64,000 nucleotides of DNA. Source: Planctomycetota bacterium. GTDB taxonomy: Bacteria; Planctomycetota; Phycisphaerae; WQYP01. The notes below the pieces were generated by a model. That model was not told the DNA's origin. It saw only the letters and a program-made list of their open reading frames with translations, and did not search any database. Where the stretch lies: positions 1 through 64,000 of the forward strand of contig JAKAEB010000016.1 of assembly GCA_021818445.1 (NCBI GenBank). Reading direction: 5' to 3'. The translations under genes were made by a program, and so were the position numbers. Of this stretch, positions 7,946-16,510 are shown piece after piece. The stretch's first letter is position 1. Each line of letters starts with the position of its first letter.

Positions 7946-9913
7946 TTATACTACTGATCTTGCGGCCCATTTGCGGGACCAGTGTTCAAATTCCTGTACG
8001 TCCACCGCCCGGCTGTATCGGAATCCCTGTAACGCATCGCACCCGTTGCCGCGGAGAAAATTTTCCTGTTCCATGGTTTCAATGCCCTCGGCGGTCACTT
8101 CCAGGTCCAGCCGGTGCGCCATATTGACAATGGCATTGAGGAGTTTGATGGCGGCCGGCTGAGGAATGCCCCGGACAAATGACCGATCCACCTTTAACCG
8201 ATGCGCGGTGATTCGCTGTAAATAACCCAATGATGCATATCCGGTGCCAAAGTCATCAATGGCTACCGATAAACCCATGCCGCCGAGACGGCTGATGACT
8301 CTTTCTGCCTCTTCGTGCATCAATACGCCTTCTGTCAACTCCAGTTCCAGCAGATCGGGTGGCAATCCGCTGCCCGTCATGGCACTTTCCAATTCGGAAA
8401 AAAATGTGGCTTCGCGACATTGCTGGGCGGACACGTTCACACTTACGCGAAGTTCCAGCCCATTTTGCCGCCAAGCCTCTGCCTGAATGCATGCCTGCTG
8501 CAATATCCACGCTCCCAACGGACGGATAAATCCGGTGCGTTCCGCCAAAACCAGAAACTCTCCCGGTGGCAGCATCCCCAGCGTTGGATGCCGCCATCGA
8601 ACGAGTGCTTCAGCACCGGTGAGTCGCATGGATTTGGCATCGAGGATGGGTTGATAAAAAATGCAGAATTGGCCATCGGCGAGCGCCCGATGAAAATCAT
8701 TGCGCAATTGCGTTTGCGTCGACATTTGTGATGTCGTGCGGTCATGATAAAACGCGACACGGTGGCGGCCTTCAATTTTCGCTTTTACTGCCGCATGTTT
8801 AGCCGTGTCCAATAAATGTTCACGGTTTTTGGCATCCTCCGGAAAACACGAGATACCTACGCTGATACCCACGGATATTGTCACCTGGTCGAGAACCACC
8901 GGCAGACTCATTGTGTCAATCATGCGGTGGCCCATTTCCGCCATATCGCCTTCCTCGGCGACATTGGCCATGACTACCGCAAATTGGTCATCTCCAAGAT
9001 GTACCACCAGATCATCCGAGCGGGCGGTAGTCCGCAGGCGCAGGGCAGTTTCACGCAGCACCTCATCGCCAGCGTGTTTCCCGTAGCGCCGATTAATCTC
9101 ATCAAATCCGTCCACGTCCAGCAGCAGCAGCGTGACCTTTCCTCCCTCGCGTCGCGCCCAGTTGAGGTGGTAAACCAGCCAATCCATCAGCAGTTCGCGG
9201 TCGGGGAGACCTGTAACAGGCATACGCCGCTGCGGAGAATTGATCATCCTCACGAGACGACGCTTCCAGCGTAATTTGCGCTGTATAAAGTAATAGGCAA
9301 GGCTAAGCACCAACAGCAATGCGAAAGAGAACAATATGTTTAAACGCTCGGTCGATCCGAGCCGTAATTTTGCCCGTGCCAGTTCGGTACCCAATTTGTG
9401 CTGGTACTTCACGCGAATGGCGGTGAGTTCCCGCCGCAATACATCCATGTCTTTTTTGCCTTGATTGTCATCGACGATATAGGCGGCGGCTTTGAAGCCC
9501 TTCCCGTTGCGCAGGCGGATGGTTTCACGGAGTTCAGCGAGTTTGGCGGCGGTCGTCGTGCGTATCTGCTCGATGAGGGAAACATCGGCACGGTCCCGGG
9601 GCAAATCACGCGCCAAGTGACCTATGTCGGTATACACCCGTCCGACGCCCATAGCGTAGGGTGCCAAGTATGATTTTTCGCGGGTGATTAGATAGCCACG
9701 TTGGCCGGTTTCCGCATTTTGTAAATCTGCAAGTACCTGCATGCAGGTTTGCACAATGGTCTGGTCATGGTAGATGCGCTCCTGCGCTTTTAAACCCGCC
9801 ACATCTTTATGCACGGCAAGCAGGCCCAAAGCGATGATGGCACATGCCAAGACGGCGACGACGGTAAAAATGGTCTTCTCCAGAGAGGGGGCGAAGGATC
9901 GTTTCAACCGCAT
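7946..9913 (-). CDS. CHASE3 - degenerate GGDEF - EAL c-di-GMP signalling protein
   Basis: A 655-aa membrane sensor. It has an N-terminal helix (about 15-35), then a CHASE3-type periplasmic domain with the typical NAETGQRGYLIT stretch, a second helix (about 195-213), a GGDEF-like domain, and a C-terminal EAL domain. The cyclase signature is changed to GDDQF, so cyclase activity is unlikely. The EAL domain keeps EALVRW, VNVSAQQ, LELELTEGVL, IDDFGTGYASL, LKVDRSFV and TAEGIET, so c-di-GMP phosphodiesterase activity is expected. The ATG at 9913 lies eight bases from GGAG; a TTG two codons upstream is possible. The gene is monocistronic and convergent with its neighbour. Confidence 0.88.
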   Translation of the reverse strand: MRLKRSFAPSLEKTIFTVVAVLACAIIALGLLAVHKDVAGLKAQERIYHDQTIVQTCMQVLADLQNAETGQRGYLITREKSYLAPYAMGVGRVYTDIGHLARDLPRDRADVSLIEQIRTTTAAKLAELRETIRLRNGKGFKAAAYIVDDNQGKKDMDVLRRELTAIRVKYQHKLGTELARAKLRLGSTERLNILFSFALLLVLSLAYYFIQRKLRWKRRLVRMINSPQRRMPVTGLPDRELLMDWLVYHLNWARREGGKVTLLLLDVDGFDEINRRYGKHAGDEVLRETALRLRTTARSDDLVVHLGDDQFAVVMANVAEEGDMAEMGHRMIDTMSLPVVLDQVTISVGISVGISCFPEDAKNREHLLDTAKHAAVKAKIEGRHRVAFYHDRTTSQMSTQTQLRNDFHRALADGQFCIFYQPILDAKSMRLTGAEALVRWRHPTLGMLPPGEFLVLAERTGFIRPLGAWILQQACIQAEAWRQNGLELRVSVNVSAQQCREATFFSELESAMTGSGLPPDLLELELTEGVLMHEEAERVISRLGGMGLSVAIDDFGTGYASLGYLQRITAHRLKVDRSFVRGIPQPAAIKLLNAIVNMAHRLDLEVTAEGIETMEQENFLRGNGCDALQGFRYSRAVDVQEFEHWSRKWAARSVV

Positions 9914-10261
9914 GTCCAATGCTCCGGGACAAGACTAAGATCGACCGGGTCCCTCCGCATGGATATATTATTCGCAAGTATGTATTGATTGCAAACAAAA
10001 AATTGGTGTTTTCCCCGCGCGCTGGCGTGATAACGCGGTCATCTGCGTTCCGGCCACCACAAAAAAATGTTTTTGGGGCCTGTCGCAAGGGCAACGCCTC
10101 GACGGATTTCCCCCCCCCATAGGCACCGGCAGACCCGTTGGAATCGCTCGCCCCGCACGCGGGTCAGCCTCAAATTCCCCCCCCCCGCGCATAATTGCTT
10201 TTTGCAATTCACCGCCATGCCGGGTTTGCCCGGACGAGCGCTTGGCCCAGCCGTGCCAATG
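9914..10261. other. Intergenic region with C-tracts
   Basis: About 350 bp between two minus-strand genes. It contains two C-homopolymer tracts (near 10111 and 10181) and otherwise GC-rich sequence. I see no convincing ORF, promoter or terminator. Homopolymer length could be a sequencing-error hotspot. Confidence 0.5.
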
Positions 10262-11035
10262 CTAAACCGGCCGAATGGCCACCCCATTTTCCCGCAGATA
10301 ATGCTTTAGATCAGGTATCAGGCAGGTGCGAAAATGAAAGATCGACGCCGCCAGCGCCGCATCCGCTTTGCCCTCGGTAAGCACTTGGAGCAAATGCTCA
10401 GGCTTACCGGCACCACCGCTGGCCACCACGGGAATTTTTACAGCCTCACTGACGGCCCGCGTCATTTCCAAATCATACCCCTCCAGCGTGCCGTCGGCGT
10501 TCATTACATTGAGCACAATTTCGCCGGCTCCGCGCGACTCCGCCTCCCGCACCCAGGGTAATACCTCCCGCCCCGTGCCCACCCGCCCGCCATTGACAAA
10601 TACTTCCCATTTTTCCGCACCGTCCGGTTGCCGCACCCGATTGGCATCAAGCCCCAGTACGGTTGCGCAGCGTCCGAATTTGCGGGATATTTCTGATATT
10701 AAGTCCGGTCGCCGAACGGCGCTGGAGTTAATACTCACCTTTTCCGCGCCCGCCTGAATCAATGCTGTCGCGTCTGCAAGCTCGCGGATGCCGCCGCCAA
10801 CGGTGATCGGCATGAATACCGTTTCCGCCACGCGACGCACCACATCCGCCATAATTTTTCGCCCTTCGTGACTGGCGGTAATGTCGTAAAATACCAGTTC
10901 GTCGGCACCGGACTGGTCATAAAATTTCGCTTGCTCCACCGGGTCGCCAGCGTCGACATGATCAAAAAACCGCACGCCCTTGACCACCCGCCCGCCGTCT
11001 ACATCCAAACACGGAATAATTCGCTTTGCCAGCAT
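10262..11035 (-). CDS. hisF: Imidazole glycerol phosphate synthase cyclase subunit HisF
   Basis: Together with HisH, HisF converts PRFAR and ammonia to imidazole glycerol phosphate and AICAR (histidine and purine link). It is a 257-aa TIM barrel beginning [19 protein letters not shown] with the catalytic Asp near residue 11. The second catalytic Asp is in LGLDANRV, and the phosphate loops are [13 protein letters not shown] and VVASGGAG. hisH, hisA and the other his genes are not adjacent; hisB and hisC lie 22 kb away. No Shine-Dalgarno is obvious before the ATG. Confidence 0.96.
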   Translation of the reverse strand: MLAKRIIPCLDVDGGRVVKGVRFFDHVDAGDPVEQAKFYDQSGADELVFYDITASHEGRKIMADVVRRVAETVFMPITVGGGIRELADATALIQAGAEKVSINSSAVRRPDLISEISRKFGRCATVLGLDANRVRQPDGAEKWEVFVNGGRVGTGREVLPWVREAESRGAGEIVLNVMNADGTLEGYDLEMTRAVSEAVKIPVVASGGAGKPEHLLQVLTEGKADAALAASIFHFRTCLIPDLKHYLRENGVAIRPV

Positions 11036-11139
11036 GCAATTATGGTAGGCGGATTTAATCTTTTTTGCGAGTGTCCGCTATGATCATATGCTTGTTATGC
11101 GCGGCGGTGACCGCACCATTGAAAGGTATTACGGCAAAG

Positions 11140-11703
11140 ATGATACGTCGAGCCATGGTTTCGGATGTTCCTAAAATTGCGGACCTCATCGCCTCGTTTG
11201 CAAGTTCCGGCCAGATGTTGTTTCGCTCGCATGCAGAACTGTATGAAACCATCCGCGATTTTTTTGTTTATACGCTCCAACCTGACGACGTTGTGGTTGG
11301 CGTTTGCGCGGTGGAAATCGTCTGGGCGGATTTGGCTGAAATTAAAAGTTTGGCGGTTAACCCATCATTTTCAGGCCGGGGCATTGGAAGGCAATTGGTG
11401 CAATTTGCAGTGGATGACGCGTTGGCGATGAAAATCCAGCGGGTTTTTGTGCTTACTTATAAGCAGCAATTTTTTCAGCACCTCGGCTTTTCAGTTGTGG
11501 ATAAATCGCAGCTTCCGCTCAAAGTTTGGGGTGATTGCCTCAAATGCCCCAAAAATAAGTCGTGCGATGAAATTGCGATGGTACGGACGCTCCTGCCAGC
11601 GCCCGCCGTGTCAGAGCCAATGCCCGACGCCCTCGCCGACCGCCTCTATGAGGTTCCCACGCCGTTGGTCAAAATTAATATCGTCGGCAGGTCATCGGGA
11701 TAG
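11140..11703 (+). CDS. Short ArgA-type N-acetyltransferase (GNAT fold)
   Basis: A 187-aa GNAT acetyltransferase resembling stand-alone N-acetylglutamate synthases, the first step of arginine synthesis. Acetyl-CoA-binding motif A is visible as SLAVNPSFSGRGIGRQLVQF (core GRGIGRQLV), followed by VFVLTYKQQFFQHLGF. The late segment WGDCLKCPKNKSCDEIAM matches the Cys-containing block typical of short ArgA enzymes. The ATG at 11140 (start MIRRAMVSDVP) is chosen because the GNAT fold begins there; an upstream TTG at 11065 would add 25 residues. It is divergent from hisF and convergent with ispA (41-bp gap). Confidence 0.8.
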   Translation: MIRRAMVSDVPKIADLIASFASSGQMLFRSHAELYETIRDFFVYTLQPDDVVVGVCAVEIVWADLAEIKSLAVNPSFSGRGIGRQLVQFAVDDALAMKIQRVFVLTYKQQFFQHLGFSVVDKSQLPLKVWGDCLKCPKNKSCDEIAMVRTLLPAPAVSEPMPDALADRLYEVPTPLVKINIVGRSSG

Positions 11704-11744
11704 GGGCACGAAAATGCAGGACGAGCAGCGGAACCGGCGGCGAA

Positions 11745-12671
11745 TTATTTATCGCGACTGGCTAAGGCATGCACCACCACCGATAGTGGCTCCGCGGCCG
11801 GGCCGAGTTGGGCCAGCGCATGTTCGGCTAATTTTTGCTGACGAGTCAGTTCTGCCCTGGTTTGTTCCACGCCCAGCAGTACCGGATAGGTGAGTTTACC
11901 GATGTCGGCATCTTTGCCGGTCTTCTTGCCCAGATGGGCGTCTGAGCTGGTCACATCCAGCAAGTCGTCCACAATCTGAAACACCAATCCCACCGCCTGT
12001 CCCAGATCATCAAGAATTTGCAACTGATCGGCGCTGGCGCGGGCCGCTATGCCGCCCATTCGGCAAGCCGCGCGGATGAGGGCACCGGTCTTCAAGCGAT
12101 GAATCCGCTGCAGGCTTTCCAAATCGGCGGCTTGCGAGTCCACATGCTTCAGTTGGGGGTAGCAGGTATCTAATATCTGGCCGCCAATCATTCCGGCTGG
12201 CCCGGTTGCACGCGAAAGTTCGAGAGAAAGCTTCACAGCCATTGACGGATCGGCGACGCACTCGGCTAGAAGTTCAAAGGCCATGGTATTCATTGCATCG
12301 CCGGCCAGAATCGCCACCGCGTCCCCATAAACTTTGTGGTTGGTGGGACGGCCGCGCCGCAGGTCGTCATTATCCATGGCGGGCAGGTCGTCATGCACCA
12401 GCGAAAAGCAATGGATGAGTTCCAGCGCTGCCGCCGCTGGCAGTGCTTCATCAATGGTACCGTCCACCGCTTGGGCACATAGAATTGCCAGCGCCGGCCT
12501 AACACGCTTGCCAGGGCCAAACAAGCTGTATTCGATCGATTCTTTCAGCAGGGCAGGCACACCCTGGCGCGAAGCGATAAAATTACGCAGGAAAGCATCC
12601 GTGCGCAGCGTCGTGTTTTGGAGGATTGCCCGGTAATCGAGCGTTTGCATTTGCACCATAGCGTCAGACAT
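11745..12671 (-). CDS. ispA: Polyprenyl (farnesyl/geranylgeranyl) diphosphate synthase
   Basis: Trans-prenyltransferase that condenses isopentenyl diphosphate with allylic diphosphates for quinone, carrier-lipid and sterol or hopanoid supply. The 308-aa protein has the first Asp-rich motif HDDLPAMDNDDLRRG, the GDAMNTMAFELL region, and the second Asp-rich motif FQIVDDLLDVT. The short-chain (C15/C20) class is suggested by length and the HCFSLVHDDLPAMD context. AAGGA lies six bases before the ATG. Chain length cannot be fixed by eye. Confidence 0.93.
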   Translation of the reverse strand: MSDAMVQMQTLDYRAILQNTTLRTDAFLRNFIASRQGVPALLKESIEYSLFGPGKRVRPALAILCAQAVDGTIDEALPAAAALELIHCFSLVHDDLPAMDNDDLRRGRPTNHKVYGDAVAILAGDAMNTMAFELLAECVADPSMAVKLSLELSRATGPAGMIGGQILDTCYPQLKHVDSQAADLESLQRIHRLKTGALIRAACRMGGIAARASADQLQILDDLGQAVGLVFQIVDDLLDVTSSDAHLGKKTGKDADIGKLTYPVLLGVEQTRAELTRQQKLAEHALAQLGPAAEPLSVVVHALASRDK

Positions 12672-12879
12672 CTATTTCCTTCCGACCTGTCAATGCCCTG
12701 ATTATAAAGCAGAGGCGGGTGCTCTGTCACACTTCCGTGGCGGTAGGATTATCGATGGCTCTGCCCGGCTATTAGATTCAGCGGATATTGAGGCTGGTCT
12801 TTTTTTATCTCGCGCGATGTTTGGGGCAAAGACGGTAAACTTCACCAGAGCGCAGCGGTGTAATCGGGAGAACCATGTA

Positions 12880-13887
12880 GTGGATGCCAATTCCAAATCG
12901 GACTCGCCAGATTTGCTGGCGACGCAGAAAAGGCCATCAGAAAATCAGGACCGTTTATCCCCGTCGGTGCCAAGAATGCGGCATTATTTCGGCCGACGGG
13001 CCAACGCTTTTATGCAAGCGGTGGCTATTGGATGCCTTCCGTTGGCCTATTTTATTGCCTGGTTTGTCACGTGGGGTTTTTGGGCATTTGCCCGAAGCGC
13101 CCGCGCCAGCAGTTACGATTATCTACGCCGTATCGACCCGGACATTTCGTCACTCGCCCTGAGGTGGCGGTCACATCGGCACTTTTATGAATACGCGATG
13201 TCTTTAATTGACTCCAGCATCGTATTGACCGGCCATGGCGAAAGATTTTCCCTCACCTGCCCCGACAAAGATGCACTTTATCGCGCGGCCGAATCACCGG
13301 GTGGTTTGCTGATTATTACCGCCCATGTGGGGACGATCGAGGTGGTAGCGCCACGCCTTTCGCAACTTTTGCACAATCGCAAGGCCTATTTTGTCATGTA
13401 TCAGGATATGTCCGATGCAACCGAGCAATTTCGGTCTGAAAACTGGCAGGGCCTCCAGCCATTCGGCATTATCAATTCCATGGACCCGATTTCGGCCGGA
13501 ATTCAAATTGCGAAAGCACTGATGGCCGGTGACGTGGTCGGGATGCGGGCTGACCGTAAGGTCTCGGGCAAAAGCATCGGTGCGGATGTACTTGGTCAGC
13601 CGGCGCAGCTTCCGCATGGCCCTTTCATGGCGGCCGTTGCCACCGGTGCAACGGTTGTTTTTGCCTTTGCCTTCCGTACTGGACATTGCGCTTATGAATT
13701 GCACGTAAGCGAACCGCGAAGCTACGGATGTCAAGACATCGACGATAAGCCAGCCATGATTGAAAAGGCGGCGCGGGAATTTGCAGCGGCGTTGTCCGCC
13801 GCAGCGCGCTCATACCCCAATCAATGGTTTAATTTCTATCCGTTTTGGCTTTCAGCCAGCGATCCGGAAAAATCTAAAATTAATTGA
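12880..13887 (+). CDS. LpxL/HtrB-type lipid acyltransferase
   Basis: Lysophospholipid acyltransferase-like protein of the lipid A late-acyltransferase family. The catalytic HX4E motif is present (AHVGTIE), and a membrane segment (IGCLPLAYFIAWFVTWGFWAFA) lies upstream of it. Later blocks include MRADRKVSGKSIG and LPHGPFMAAVATGATVVFAF. The GTG at 12880 is preferred because GGGAG lies nine bases upstream; an ATG at 12817 has no ribosome binding site. The gene ends inside the convergent hotdog gene, with a 52-bp overlap. The neighbouring acyl carrier protein and dehydratase-like genes suggest a shared acyl-transfer pathway; the acyl acceptor is unknown. Confidence 0.78.
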   Translation: MDANSKSDSPDLLATQKRPSENQDRLSPSVPRMRHYFGRRANAFMQAVAIGCLPLAYFIAWFVTWGFWAFARSARASSYDYLRRIDPDISSLALRWRSHRHFYEYAMSLIDSSIVLTGHGERFSLTCPDKDALYRAAESPGGLLIITAHVGTIEVVAPRLSQLLHNRKAYFVMYQDMSDATEQFRSENWQGLQPFGIINSMDPISAGIQIAKALMAGDVVGMRADRKVSGKSIGADVLGQPAQLPHGPFMAAVATGATVVFAFAFRTGHCAYELHVSEPRSYGCQDIDDKPAMIEKAAREFAAALSAAARSYPNQWFNFYPFWLSASDPEKSKIN

Positions 13888-14231
13888 TCGCGCAGGCGCA
13901 ACGTCGCTTCACAGGCAAACCCGCCGGCGGCATGGGGTTGGATATGGATATCAACATCCAGCACGTCGCCGGGTAACACGGGATGATAAAATTTGGCCCA
14001 ATCGATGGTTTTAAACTCCAGCGCGTGGCCGCCGGCCATTAACGTGTCCAAAATTAAATTCAGCAGGCAATAGCCCGGGGCAATCGCATCGCCTGGAAAG
14101 TGCCCCTGAAAGACCGCGGCGGTGGAAGGAAAATGCGCTCGGGCACCGTAACTGCCGGACGACGTGTCGCGCCTCAGGTTGGAAAGCACCGCCCCTGAAA
14201 GGGGCACCCAATTGACCGGCCCGCCACTCAC
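13836..14231 (-). CDS. FabZ-like hotdog protein lacking the catalytic Glu
   Basis: A 131-aa single hotdog domain. The central segment FQGHFPGDAIAPGYCLLNL matches the FabZ/FabA substrate loop GHFP..PxxPG, but the catalytic Glu that should follow is not there and no HRPPF-like His motif is visible. It overlaps the upstream acyl carrier protein gene by four bases (ATGA), so the two are translationally coupled. Its 3' end overlaps the convergent acyltransferase gene by 52 bp. It probably acts with, or dimerises with, the second hotdog protein encoded just upstream, which has the complementary half of the active site. Confidence 0.7.
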   Translation of the reverse strand: MSGGPVNWVPLSGAVLSNLRRDTSSGSYGARAHFPSTAAVFQGHFPGDAIAPGYCLLNLILDTLMAGGHALEFKTIDWAKFYHPVLPGDVLDVDIHIQPHAAGGFACEATLRLRDQLILDFSGSLAESQNG

Positions 14232-14491
14232 GCTAGCCCCGTCTTTATTTTGATGTAATCCGCCAATGAGCCGATGGTTGTAAGGGCGGATCGCGAGGCG
14301 GGATCTTTTTCATCCAGACGCACGGTAAAATGCTTATCCAGAAGCACGGCGATTTCAAGGGCATCAACGGAATCAAGCCCCAGCCCGCTTTTACCAAAAA
14401 TGGGCGTACTGGCGTTGATACTGGAAATCGGCAATTTAAGCCGCAGATTTTTATGCAGCAGTTCGATCAACTTAGGTTCAATATCAGACAT
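14228..14491 (-). CDS. Acyl carrier protein
   Basis: An 87-aa acyl carrier protein. The phosphopantetheine attachment motif is GLDSVDALEI with the modifiable Ser at residue 41, set in a four-helix pattern (IELLHKNLRL, ALEIAVLLDKHF, SLADYIKIKTGL). It is more basic than the housekeeping FabF-linked ACP and is encoded away from any fabD/fabG/fabF genes. The start codon lies inside the end of the upstream hotdog gene (8-nt overlap) and the stop overlaps the next gene (ATGA), so all three form one translational unit. Its role is probably specialised acyl or hydroxyacyl delivery. Confidence 0.88.
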   Translation of the reverse strand: MSDIEPKLIELLHKNLRLKLPISSINASTPIFGKSGLGLDSVDALEIAVLLDKHFTVRLDEKDPASRSALTTIGSLADYIKIKTGLA

Positions 14492-14900
14492 TCGGCCTTC
14501 CATGAGAAAGATACAATTTGCCAATGCATACCGTTTGATTGTTAATTTTTGCCGAACCGGAGCAAAGCGTTTTTCCATCGAAATCCATGACGTGCTCGAC
14601 TCTAAGTTCAACCGTGAACGGAGGGGGTGGCAATGGGTGGAATTCAACATCACGCATCTGTGCCAACCGCAGACGGCCGGTGGTATCGACGAAGTGCCGC
14701 GTCCGGCTGGCGGCGTAGCAGGCGGCCGTCTGCGCGAGCATTTCAAGCAGCAGCGTTGGCCTGAATGGCGGCTCCCGTCCCGACAACACAGGGCCGGGAA
14801 TATACTTGCTTGCGACAGCGACAGTGGCGCTTTCCAAATGAGCTTCATCCAACCAAAGGGCCGGCGGCTTGTGTGGTATGCTGTCGACTAAATTGCTGAT
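14484..14900 (-). CDS. FabZ/ApeP-like hotdog dehydratase; possible ATC start
   Basis: Hotdog 3-hydroxyacyl-ACP dehydratase-like protein. IPHKPPALWLDEA carries the conserved His of the HRPPF motif, and LLLEMLAQTAACYAAS carries the conserved Glu. The GHFP loop is degenerate. No ATG, GTG or TTG lies near the expected N-terminus. A strong GGAGGT (14908-14913) sits seven bases before an in-frame ATC at 14900, which would give a normal 138-aa domain. The only other in-frame starts (GTG at 15113, or a TTG inside that stretch) add Pro-rich sequence unlike the family. Translation is coupled to the ACP gene. Product family is fairly sure; the start is not. Confidence 0.65.
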   Translation of the reverse strand: MSNLVDSIPHKPPALWLDEAHLESATVAVASKYIPGPVLSGREPPFRPTLLLEMLAQTAACYAASRTRHFVDTTGRLRLAQMRDVEFHPLPPPPFTVELRVEHVMDFDGKTLCSGSAKINNQTVCIGKLYLSHGRPNV

Positions 14901-15191
14901 TCCTGCGACCTCCAGACTTTTCCCGCGTGTTAGACTATAACCGGTGAAGTCGCGGAGGTGTACCTCGCAAGGTTGGCGGAAATGCGCCCGATGGCATTGG
15001 GCATGATGTGGCGATCCGGGGGGGCGATGGCCCGGCTTCGGCGGCAGCCAAGCGGATGAATGCAAGGAACCGGCGAGTAGAGCGTTTATGCCCGAAGACG
15101 CGTAGGGGGTCACCTGAGGTAATCGTCTGGGTTTGCGATGGGTGGCGGAGAGCCGAAATCTGCGGGGTGGTGAACTAGTGAGGTTGGCAAA

Positions 15192-16013
15192 ATGAACAAG
15201 GAAATGCTTAAAGACCCCCGGTTTATCAAATTATCCGTGGCAGGCGTTGTCTTCTTGGCGGCCGTGGTGTGGCTGGCCCTGCACATTGGCGACTTTTTCG
15301 GTCCGCCACCCAATCGTGTGGTGGCATATTACCAGTACACGCGCACCGCGTCGCGCTTTCAGCGGTGGCAGCGATTCCGGCGAGGAGCGCAAGCAGCCGC
15401 AGCCCCAAAGCCCCGGCTCATATATGAATTTGCGGGTAAAGATGACCGAATTCAATTGGTTAAACATCCCGAGGACCCAAAGATCAGTCTTATGGTTGTG
15501 GAGTTGCCGCCACGCGGCAACGGCGATTGGCGGCGTCGACACCCGAAATGGCTTAATTCGGTACTGAGCATCAGCGATCCTGTGCAGCAGGCGCTGACGT
15601 TTGCTTCTTTGCGAGGCTCGCAGGCCGTCCGGTTTTGGCTGATAAGTTGCGGGGCAAGTACCGCCTCGTTGGCAGAGGCGAAAAGTGCGGCGACCAATTT
15701 TGATACCAGCCGGGCCTTGTTGCTGACGCAGGAACACGAGGGGCTTGTCCATCCGCACCTGCTGAAAAAAATCGAGCACGATCTGGCCGTATTTCTCAAG
15801 ATGCCCGGTGACCCGGTAACCAATCCGGCCCGGCAGCAAATGGCCCGAAAAATCTACCGCGAGGGCAATAAGTTTTACAATGAACTTGAGCAAAAGCAGA
15901 TGAAATATACGCGCCGGTTCGCCCAAGCCATCGAGCAAAATCTCTCCGACAAGGTCAAAGCCCGCATTACCAACCGAATCGACCGCATCCTGTCGCGGTT
16001 CAAAAAGGGGTAA
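15192..16013 (+). CDS. Hypothetical single-pass membrane protein
   Basis: A 273-aa protein with one N-terminal membrane segment (FIKLSVAGVVFLAAVVWLALHI), a short Pro-rich turn, and a soluble part rich in Arg and Lys that ends in a helical, probably coiled segment (KFYNELEQKQMKYTRRFAQA). GAGGT lies seven bases before the ATG. I do not recognise the family. It lies 54 bp from the convergent glnB gene and about 290 bp from the hotdog-ACP unit; no functional link is evident. Confidence 0.6.
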   Translation: MNKEMLKDPRFIKLSVAGVVFLAAVVWLALHIGDFFGPPPNRVVAYYQYTRTASRFQRWQRFRRGAQAAAAPKPRLIYEFAGKDDRIQLVKHPEDPKISLMVVELPPRGNGDWRRRHPKWLNSVLSISDPVQQALTFASLRGSQAVRFWLISCGASTASLAEAKSAATNFDTSRALLLTQEHEGLVHPHLLKKIEHDLAVFLKMPGDPVTNPARQQMARKIYREGNKFYNELEQKQMKYTRRFAQAIEQNLSDKVKARITNRIDRILSRFKKG

Positions 16014-16067
16014 CAGCCGGATGCCAACCCCATCAGAATCACCCGGTGCCCATGCGCAGGGGCAAGG

Positions 16068-16421
16068 TTAAATCGCGTTGCCGCCTTCGTCGCCGTTGCT
16101 GATACGGATTACATTTTCTAATGGCAGAACAAATATCTTGCCGTCGCCAACCTGTCCTTTGCCCCCCGGCCCGCTGCGTGCACCGGCTTTAATCGCCTCA
16201 ATGGTGGGTTGAACAAATGCTTCGTTGACTGCAATTTCCAGTCGAACCTTGCGGATCAAATTTACGTGCATGGCCTGACCGCGAAAATATTCCGTATGCC
16301 CTTTCTGACGCCCATATCCCTGCACATCGCTTACCGTCAGGCGAAACACTTCAACCGCTGAAAGGGCCTGCTTCACCGCTTCCAGCCGAAAGGGTTGTAT
16401 AATCGCGACAATTAATTTCAT
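16068..16421 (-). CDS. glnB: PII nitrogen regulatory protein (Met at residue 51)
   Basis: Trimeric PII signal protein that senses 2-oxoglutarate and ATP/ADP and gates AmtB or nitrogen enzymes. The 117-aa sequence starts MKLIVAIIQPFRLEAVK and has the T-loop base GYGRQKGHTEYFRG and the B-loop end GDGKIFVLPLENVIRI. Residue 51, the Tyr uridylylated in proteobacteria, is Met, and residue 49, phosphorylated Ser in cyanobacteria, is Gln. Control by either modification is therefore unlikely. There are extra Gly-rich residues before the B-loop, and the C-terminal IRIRTGE reads IRISNGD. It follows amtB by 90 bp on the same strand, the usual amtB-glnK pairing in reverse order. AGGAG is present seven bases upstream. 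Confidence 0.93.
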   Translation of the reverse strand: MKLIVAIIQPFRLEAVKQALSAVEVFRLTVSDVQGYGRQKGHTEYFRGQAMHVNLIRKVRLEIAVNEAFVQPTIEAIKAGARSGPGGKGQVGDGKIFVLPLENVIRISNGDEGGNAI

Positions 16422-16510
16422 ATGGCATCTCCTGTATTAAATCCGATTTTTATTCGGACAATATATAAACCATCACGCCCATACCAACGCCGACCCGGCC
16501 TGCACCCGGA

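Noticed and set aside
10105-10190. C-homopolymer tracts as phase-variable switch
   Set aside because: They are not inside or directly before a gene start, and could be assembly noise.
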